A stretch of DNA of 64,000 nucleotides. Source: Conchocele bisecta. Taxonomy: Eukaryota > Mollusca > Bivalvia > Lucinida > Thyasiridae. The position numbers and the translations under genes were made by a program. Below the pieces are notes generated by a model. It was not told the origin of the DNA. It did not search any database and saw only the letters and a list, made by a program, of their open reading frames with translations. Positions 57,410-64,000 of this stretch are shown here, piece after piece (the first letter of the stretch is position 1; every line of letters starts with the position of its first letter). The DNA lies in contig CM055266.1 of assembly GCA_029237695.1 (NCBI GenBank), forward strand, positions 5,652,064 through 5,716,063, in the 5' to 3' direction.

Positions 57410-57645
57410 GTAGCTGATTTCATCAAAATTGCATAGTATACTTTAATATTTGGCTAAGTCTACTTTGAGGGATTAATCATTTATTTTCCCAAAATGCATT
57501 ACAGTATTTCATATACGACTGCACATATTTGATGATTAAAAGTTAACAATAAAAATTAATAAAATTATCCTTAAATTGAAAATTTCTTCCTCAAAGTATA
57601 CTTTGCTAGATAAGAATACTTTGCAATGTTGGTGAAAAAAGCTAC
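57410..57645. mobile_element. Family D copy 4 (central hairpin deleted)
   Basis: Its ends GTAGCTGATTTCATCAAAAT and inverse match family D, but the central ~70-nt hairpin is missing (GATTAAAAGTTAACAATAAA joins the arms). Confidence 0.75.
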
Positions 57646-58069
57646 AGATAAGGTGCGTATTGGTGTATTTTATGCACTTAGTTGAGCAGAAGATGCACTT
57701 ATTATCAAAAGTGGGAGTACAAAATACTCATTTGCATAGTCAGATCAGGGTCTACAATATTCGCCATTCAGGCAGTAAAGCACATATTGAACCTTCAGAG
57801 TGCAGTGTAAGGTAAAGCCAGGGAAAGCATGTGAGTGGCATCTGATCAGGGTTTACACTGGTCAGAAATAAAATAGGCACCACAATGGTGATGAACAACG
57901 TTGATCCTGATCACCAGGCTCAAGCACACAGTTAATCTGATCACTTGGAGAAACGATGATAACATATGAGACGTAATGGCATAAACCCACTGCATGCCGA
58001 GGATACGCCATTTTGTTTGTTTTTGGAAAATCTTAAATAATTTCTTCATATGTGCTCAGAAGTATATGT
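57646..58069. other. Unassigned DNA with MITE fragments
   Basis: Family F-like (AAGGTGCGTATTGGTGTATT) and family Z-like (GATCAGGGTCTACAATATTC) pieces are present. The minus-strand frame at 57846-58049 has no domain and no splice context. Confidence 0.4.
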
Positions 58070-58300
58070 CGTGACCGTCCAAAACTCGGTGATACTCCTA
58101 GTGTCATAAACTTTAAAAAAAAAATTATTTTTGTTTATTCATCAATGAAAGTATATGTTGTGACCACTCATTTGAACCGTATCGCCGAGACGGTTCAAAT
58201 GAGTGGTCACAACATATACTTTCATTGATGAAAAACAAGAATAAAATATTTTGTTAAAGTTTCATCGATGTAAAGGTGTATTCCAAAAGTAATGGGTTAT
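58070..58300. repeat. Hairpin family O copy 3 with outer arms
   Basis: A perfect hairpin GTGACCACTCATTTGAACCG and inverse, with outer pair TATGTTGTGACC/GGTCACAACATATACTT, extended by TCGGTGATACTCCTAGT and its inverse ~58305. It is therefore a foldback element of ~240 bp. Confidence 0.75.
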
Positions 58301-58309
58301 GAGACTAGG

Positions 58310-58890
58310 AGTATCACCGAGATTTGGACGAGACACTAAAATTGTCAAATTAAATTCCTGCTATTTTACAAACTCAACCATTCCTCACCTTAAAGTTTTT
58401 CACGTAGCTTTTAATGCCAGTTCTCAGACATCTTAGCTCACTTTGCACGCCTTCGATATCTGTTTGTAAGACAGCAAACGTTCTGCAAGAAGATATATTT
58501 TAACCAATCAATATGGGGTATACATCAAAGTGTAAGAAAACACATTTGCTTGGAGTAGAAATCAGCAATTATGTAATGGATGGTGTTTAACGTGCTTCTA
58601 ACAGAGAAGAACTGTATAAGCTATAACTTTTAAACAAAATAGCTACCTCGCTGCGATACTCCACTAGATAACCATATCATAGGCAACTCTTGTAGCTAGC
58701 TATAACTGTGCAATCAACCAATCAATGTTAACCCCACACGTACATGTACTGTTTAGGGAACTGCAAGGAATGTAGACTGGTCCGAGAAATTGTGCCAACA
58801 CGTTTTCTGACAAAAATGTATATACAAAAGATTTTTCTGAACTTCTCCCAATAGCATGATTCACTATTTCACACCATTAAACTGTGAACA
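58310..58890. other. Unassigned non-coding DNA
   Basis: No open frame with domain content and no repeat end is seen in this stretch. Confidence 0.45.
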
Positions 58891-59186
58891 GTAGAATATT
58901 TCACCAAAATTACAAAGTATACTTATCTTGCTAAGTACACTTTGAAGGAGAAATGTTCAACTTAAAGATAAATTAATTAATTTTTATTATACTGAATTTA
59001 TTACATTATCACAGCCATTTTAATGTAATAAATTCAGTACAATAATTCTGAATACTTTTAATCATCAAATATATGCAGTCGTTAGTTCTATATGAAATAA
59101 TGCATTTCGGGAAAAATAAATGATTACTCCCTCAAAGTATGCTTAGCTAAATAAGTATACTTTGCAATTTTGGTGAAATAGGCTAC
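58891..59186. mobile_element. Palindromic MITE, family D copy 5
   Basis: Its ends GTAGAATATTTCACCAAAAT and inverse match family D, with a shortened central hairpin (ATTATCACAGCCATTTTAAT). Confidence 0.78.
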
Positions 59187-59299
59187 TGAACAGAACATAA
59201 TCTTTATTTGAAGAGAACTGTGAACAAAACCAATCAAGGTTTGCCAAGATCAGCTGTGAGTGCAAACGCTATCGTAAATTTCAATTTTTCATTTACAAA

Positions 59300-59390
59300 C
59301 TTCTTTTTGTCGCAAAGTTTATTTTAGTTCAGCTCCAGTTACTTAAGTTAGGGGCAAAATCATTCTTTTTTGCCACCAGAGGAAGTGTCA
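59300..59390 (-). pseudogene. Duplicated fragment of the terminal exon
   Basis: TTTATTTTAGTTCAGCTCC through GCCACCAGAGGAAGTGTCA repeats the 3' end of the exon at 59692-59821, including the AATAAA on the minus strand, but carries changes that break the reading frame. A family D MITE is inserted at its upstream (right) edge. Confidence 0.45.
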
Positions 59391-59665
59391 GTAGCCTATT
59401 TCATCAAAATTGCAAAGTATACTTTCCTAGCAAAGTATACTTTGAGGGAGCAATCATTGATTTTTCCGAAATGCATTATTTCATATAGAACTAACGATTG
59501 CATATATTTGATGATTAAAACTATGCAGAATTATTATACTGAATGTATTACATTATCACAGCCAAAATTGGCTGTGATAATGTAATAAATTCAGTATAAT
59601 AAAAATTAATAAATTTATCATAAAATTGAAAATTTCTCCCTCAAAGTATACTTTGCTACTAAAGT
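59391..59665. mobile_element. Family D copy 6 (right end lost)
   Basis: It starts GTAGCCTATTTCATCAAAAT, with a full central hairpin (ACAGCCAAAATTGGCTGT). It ends abruptly at TTTGCTACTAAAGTA, where the second copy of the exon flank begins. Confidence 0.8.
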
Positions 59666-59691
59666 AGGCATTTATTTTAGTTCAGCCCCAG

Positions 59692-59821
59692 TTACTTAGG
59701 AGTGAAATCATTAGTGTACCTGTGCCACCAGCGGAAGTGTCTGTGGATCTCAATAAGCTTCTGACGACAGTGATCAGCCCACAAGTTCATCGCCTTCTCA
59801 TGAAGCTTGGTCAGCTCTTTC
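59692..59821 (-). CDS. Candidate terminal exon, unknown protein
   Basis: On the minus strand a TGCTGCCATGTTTCAG acceptor (ending at 59822) opens a frame of ~43 residues that stops at TAA (59692-59694). An AATAAA lies ~20 bp further on. The peptide reads KELTKLHEKAMNLWADHCRQ, then KLIEIHRHFRWWHRYTN and DFTPK. Its codons are GC-richer than the flanks, and the amphipathic, Trp- and His-rich sequence looks like real protein. I do not recognise the family. A broken second copy of its 3' end lies at 59300-59390. The plus strand is also open here, which lowers confidence. Confidence 0.4.
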
Positions 59822-59840
59822 CTGAAACATGGCAGCAGCA

Positions 59841-60372
59841 GACACATGGATACCAATATGTACTGAAGATTACTGGAGCAAGTGAGCAGAGACATGGATA
59901 CCAATATGTACTGAAGATTACTGGAGCAAGTGAGCAGAGACATGGATACCAATATGTACTGAAGATTACTGGAGCAAGTGAGCAGAGACATGGATACCAA
60001 TATGTACTCAAGATTACTGGAGCAAGTGAGCAGAGACATGGATACCAATATGTACTGAAGATTACTGGAGCAAGTGAGCAGACACATGGATACCAATATG
60101 TACTGAAGATTACTGGAGCAAGTGAGCAGAGACATGGATACCAATATGTACTGAAGATTACTGGAGCAAGTGAGCAGAGACATGGATACCAATATGTACT
60201 GAAGATTACTGGAGCAAGTGAGCAGACACATGGATACCAATATGTACTGAAGATTACTGGAGCAAGTGAGCAGAAACATGGATACCAATATGTACTGAAG
60301 ATTACTGGAGCAAGTGAGCAGACACATGGATACCAATATGTACTGAAGATTACTGGAGCAAGTGAGCAGAGG
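59841..60372. repeat. 48-bp minisatellite, eleven copies
   Basis: Units of 48 bp (ACATGGATACCAATATGTAC then TGAAGATTACTGGAGCAAGT, GAGCAGAG) differ by only a base or two. The length is a multiple of three and both strands stay open (16-residue repeats such as HGYQYVLKITGASEQR). On the minus strand each unit has two acceptor-like sites, TTGCTCCAG and AATCTTCAG, just before the candidate exon at 59821. Confidence 0.95.
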
Positions 60373-60769
60373 CCCATGGATATATTGCTTTTTATTTAAC
60401 GTGTTTTCAACTCTTTCAACCCTAAGTAACTGGAATGGACTGTGATATGGTAAATTTATGTCCAATCCAATTGTCACAAAATGATTTTCAGATTAGTCCA
60501 TTTATGAAAAGAGGGTGTTTTTGTTCTAAAAACTATGAAAATTACTTGCAAAAAGTGCAGATCCTGATGAGACAGCTTGTTATCTGGATTTTCCCCATTT
60601 GCAAACACTGCTATAGCAGGTTATCGGGTTCAAAGGATTAATAGCCAAAAGAAAAAAATGTGGAACAGACAGTAGGGGTTAGCCATATAATGTTTAACTC
60701 TTACACTGCTGAATTATATATTGTTGTCTCCTGTTTACAAATTAATTTCCATTTTTTTACAACAAACAC

Positions 60770-60825
60770 GTGGTTTGGCAGCACTTTAGAATCCAATGGA
60801 TTCTAAAGTGCTGCCAAACCATGTT
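60770..60825. repeat. Perfect hairpin
   Basis: Arms GGTTTGGCAGCACTTTAGAA and inverse around TCCAATGGA. A family N end (GTGGAACAGACAGTAG) lies just upstream at ~60660. Confidence 0.75.
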
Positions 60826-60929
60826 TTTTTCAGTAAAAAGACAAAATATGAAACAACAGCAGATAACAGTTTTCGTTTCCGCATTTTAAAGGTAAATAGG
60901 TCAAGGTACCGAGCTTCATGGACAGAGCT

Positions 60930-61420
60930 TCAGGTAAGGTGTGTATTGGTGTATTTTATTGATTATCAAAAGTGCGAGGACAAAATACTCATAGCAATGT
61001 AAAATTACGCGTTTATTTTCAAAGTGAGTAGTGAAAATAATGTAATAAAGTTGAAAATTTACTTAGTTGAGCTGCAAAAAGCAAACAGTGTTAAAATTTG
61101 TTATTTTTTATCATTTGTTCCTTATTTAATAAGGAAGGTCTATACTCTTTAGATACAAAACTTATCTAGAGCTCTGATGGATACAAATATTGCATACGGC
61201 ACCAGACATGGCATGTATTCGTGTATTTTATGCAGTCATTTTAGCTGAAAACTCCCTGATTTTCAAATGTGGGAGTATTAAATACTCACAAAAAAATGTA
61301 AATACTCATTGATTTTCAAATTGAGGAGTAAAAATACTGTAATAAAGTTGAAAATTCACTTATTTCAGTTGAAAAAGACGCAAACACTTCAGATAAGTGA
61401 ATTTTAAACTTTTTTTGGCT
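60930..61420. mobile_element. Family F fragments
   Basis: At least three pieces (AGGTGTGTATTGGTGTATTT; AATTTACTTAGTTGAGCTGC; GGGAGTATTAAATACTCAC) match the element at 56960. Boundaries are blurred. Confidence 0.5.
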
Positions 61421-61506
61421 CACTTACATATTTTTTATCAGAAAACAGGTAATAAATTCATTGATACATTTGCAACTAAAGAAAGTGAGCAGGGGCCCAT
61501 GTATAC

Positions 61507-61616
61507 CACCGGCCGCCGCCTGGACCGACAAATAACAAGAGCTGTAGGAGAACAGCATAGCTCGACTACGAGGGTTGTCGATGTACACATAGCTTGACAA
61601 AGAAGGTGGCTGCGGC
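61507..61616 (-). CDS. Weak candidate exon, unknown
   Basis: On the minus strand TTTTTATGCAG is followed by a GC-rich 110-bp stretch that ends at GGTG/GTATAC. Two frames are open, one reading PQPPSLSSYVYIDNPRSRAM. The flank GGGCCCCTGCTCACTTTC resembles the edge of the 48-bp repeat at 60372, which links it to the terminal exon at 59692, possibly as an upstream exon or a duplicated piece. Coding status is uncertain. Confidence 0.22.
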
Positions 61617-61618
61617 CT

Positions 61619-63658
61619 GCATAAAAACCTTAACCAAGGTTGACTAAAAACCTTAACCAAGGGAAATTAAGTAAGTAATTCAAGGTTAAATGTAGGTCAA
61701 TGTCAGATATAGGTCAGGGGTTATTGATGTACATCACTAGGAGATGAAGTTTTCCAAGTATGGTTTCTGTAGGTCCAGGAGTATTCCATATACAAGCTTG
61801 AGTAAAAACCGTAACCAAGGGAAATAACTAAGTAATCCAAGGATAAAAGTAGGTCAAGGTTAAATATAGGTCAGGGATTATTGATGTACATCACTAGGAG
61901 ATGAAGTTGTTCAAGTATGGTTGATGTAGGCCCAGGAGTATTCCATATACAAGCTTGACTATAAACATTAACCAAGTAATTCAAGGTTAAATGTAGGTGA
62001 AGGAATAAAATAAAGGTCAGGGGTTATTGATGTACATCCCTATGAGAAAAAGTTATCCAAGTATGGTGTCTGGATGCACAATAGTATTCCATGTACAAGC
62101 TTGATTAACAACCTTAACCAAGGTTGACTAAAAACCTTAACCAAGGGGAATTAAGTAAGTAATTCAAGAGGAAATGTAGGTGAAGGTCAAATATAGGTCA
62201 GGGGTTATTGATGCACATCACTAGGAGATGAAGTTGTCCAAGTATGGTGGGTGTAGGGCCAGTAGTATTCCATATACAAGCTTGACTAAAACACATAACC
62301 AAGGGGAAATTAACTAAGTAATTGAAGAGGAAATGTAGGTCAAGGTCAAATATAGATCAGGGGTTATTGATGTACATCCCTATGATAAAAGGTTGTCCAA
62401 GTATGGTGTCTGTATGCACAATAGTATTCCATGTACCAGCTTGACTAAAAACGTTAACCAAGGGGAATTAAGTAAGTAATTCAAGAGGAAATGTAGGTGA
62501 AGGTCAAATATAGATCAGGGGTTATTGATGTACATCACTAGGAGGTGAAGTTGTCCAAGTATGGTGGGTGTAGGGCCAGTAGTATTCCATATACAAGCTT
62601 GACTAAAAACCTTAACCAAGGGGAATTAAGTAAGTAAATCAAGGAGGAAATGTAGGTCAAGGTCAAATATAGATCAGGGGTTATTGATGTACATCCCTAT
62701 GAGAAAAGGTTGTCCAAGTATGGTGTCTGTATGCACAATAATGTTCCATGTACAAGCTTGACTAAAAACCTTAACCAAGGTTGACTAAAAACCTTAACCA
62801 AGGGGAATTAACTAAGTAATTCAAGAGGAAATGTAGGTGAAGGTCAAATATAGATCAGGGGTTATTGATGTGCATCACTAGGAGATGAAGTTTGTCCAAG
62901 TATGGTGGGTGTTAGGGCCAGTAGTATTGCATATACAAGCTTGACTAAAAATCTTAACCAAGGGGAATTAAGTAAGTAATTGAAGAGGAAATGTAGGTCA
63001 AGGTCAAATATAGATCAGGGGTTATTGATGTACATCCCTATGAGAAAAAGGTTGTCCAAGTATGGTGTCTGTATGACAATATAGTTCCATGTACAAGCTT
63101 GACTAAACACCTTAACCAAGGTTGACTAAAAACCTTAACCAAGGGGAATTAACTAAGTAATTCAAGAGGAAATGTAGGTGAAGGTCAAATATAGATCAGG
63201 GGTTATTGATGTGCATCACTAGGAGATGAAGTTGTCCAAGTATGGTGGGTGTAGGGCCAGTAGTATTGCATATACAAGCTTGACTAAAAACCTTAACCAA
63301 GGTTGATTAAAAACCTTAACCAAGGGGAATTAACTAAGTAATTCACGCCGACGCCGGGGTGACAACATAAGCTCTACTTATTCTTCGAATAGTCAAACCA
63401 AGGGGAATTAACTAAGTAATTCAAGAGGAAATGTAGGTGAAGGTCAAATATAGATCAGGGGTTATTGATGTGCATCACTAGGAGATGAAGTTGTCCAAGT
63501 ATGGTGGGTGTAGGGCCAGTAGTATTGCATATACAAGCTTGACTAAAAACCTTAACCAAGGTTGATTAAAAACCTTAACCAAGGGGAATTAACTAAGTAA
63601 TTCACGCCGACGCCGGGGTGACAACATAAGCTCTACTTATTCTTCGAATAGTCAAGCT
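61619..63658 (+). repeat. Alternating ~158/181-bp tandem array L with terminal hairpin
   Basis: Eleven units carry AAACCTTAACCAAGG, AATATAGRTCAGGGGTTATT and AAGTATGGTG. From 62000 they alternate between type A (CACTAGGAGATGAAG, GTAGGGCCAGTAGTATT) and type B (CCCTATGAGAAAAGG, TGTATGCACAATAGTATT). The array ends ACGCCGACGCCGGGGTGACA, then a hairpin AAGCTCTACTTATTCTTCGA ending AAGCTA (63628-63659). The last ~260 bp, hairpin included, is duplicated. Confidence 0.9.
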
Positions 63659-64000
63659 AAAAACTTTAACGCAAATATTTAAAAAACTTTAATGCAAATT
63701 TAAAGTAATTTGACCTTGGACTTGAAGGTCGCATGGGTGTGGTATGAAATGAAAATATGGATAATGATAAGGAAGTATATATGAAGATTGAATACAATCC
63801 GACTTACTGTTGCAGAGATAATGGGTACCCGAAAACTTTAATGCAATTCCGCAATTTTTTTTAAGTAATTTGATCTTGGACATGAAGGCCGCTTGGGTGT
63901 GGATTGGAATGAAAATATGGATGATGATCAGGAAGTATATGAATATTGAATACAATCAGACTTACCGTGGCAGAGATAATGGCTACCCGAAAACTTTAAC
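63659..64000. repeat. Start of another ~165-bp tandem array
   Basis: Two units with ACTTTAATGCAAATT, TAATTTGACCTTGGAC, TGAAGGTCGC and AGAGATAATGGGTACCCGAA run to the window edge. The array probably continues beyond it. Confidence 0.75.

Noticed and set aside
59722..60399. Plus-strand 225-codon frame with 16-residue repeats
   Set aside because: It is mostly the 48-bp minisatellite. The minus strand has the better acceptor, stop and AATAAA arrangement at the non-repeat end.

Overview
The window is eukaryotic animal DNA. It is AT-rich, intron-bearing and almost entirely made of transposable-element remnants, palindromic MITEs and tandem repeats, with very little coding sequence. The mix of repeats (arrays of ~160-bp units ending in hairpins, TTAA-flanked MITEs, pogo-like palindromes, Tc1/mariner) and a WSC-type sulfotransferase gene suggests a marine mollusc, most likely a bivalve. 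That is inference from repeat style; nothing in the window names a species.

Host genes. The best supported is a plus-strand WSCD-like sulfotransferase. Its last two exons (6422-6688 and 12082-12443) join in phase across a 5.4-kb intron packed with repeats. Weaker candidates are a terminal exon at 14940-15130 (+), a terminal exon at 59692-59821 (-) beside an eleven-copy 48-bp minisatellite, a possible internal exon at 61507-61616 (-), and an exon-like reading frame at 55231-55349 (+) that a TTAA MITE interrupts. The only complete protein gene is the transposase of a Tc1/mariner element (22753-24299). It has an intact 351-residue reading frame and DD36E catalytic spacing.

Layout. 1-6400: palindromes, a YY1-motif array element (family H) and TTAA MITEs. 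6422-12443: WSCD exons and intron. 12.6-14.8 kb: inverted pair of composite MITE/hairpin elements and a TTAA MITE. 17.4-21.8 kb: a 4.3-kb element with long inverted repeats. 22.75-24.3 kb: the Tc1/mariner element. 25.9-35 kb: dense foldback MITEs with nested insertions and a second H copy. 36.2-40.5 kb: a 3.75-kb array of a 39-bp unit that grew out of a MITE end. 41.9-43 kb: a pogo-like 1-kb element. 43.3-54.9 kb: a nested complex in which a ~160-bp-unit array (J) is split by a 7.6-kb CAGGGTTCCC element (M). M itself holds element I, and I is split by H and K. 55-61.6 kb: pogo-like arrays, MITEs and the minus-strand candidate exons. 61.6-64 kb: alternating ~158/181-bp repeats with a dimeric higher-order structure.

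The most informative pattern is that families H, I, J, K and L share one plan. Each has internal tandem units, a GAC-rich microsatellite and a hairpin ending in CTA or ATA; H, I and K also show a matching start of ACWAGA plus a palindrome. In three nested cases the empty site can be read from a sister copy, and insertion was between two A residues with little or no target duplication. This fits Helitron/Helentron-like (HINE) rolling-circle elements and contrasts with the 5-bp duplication made by M. No autonomous partner is in the window.
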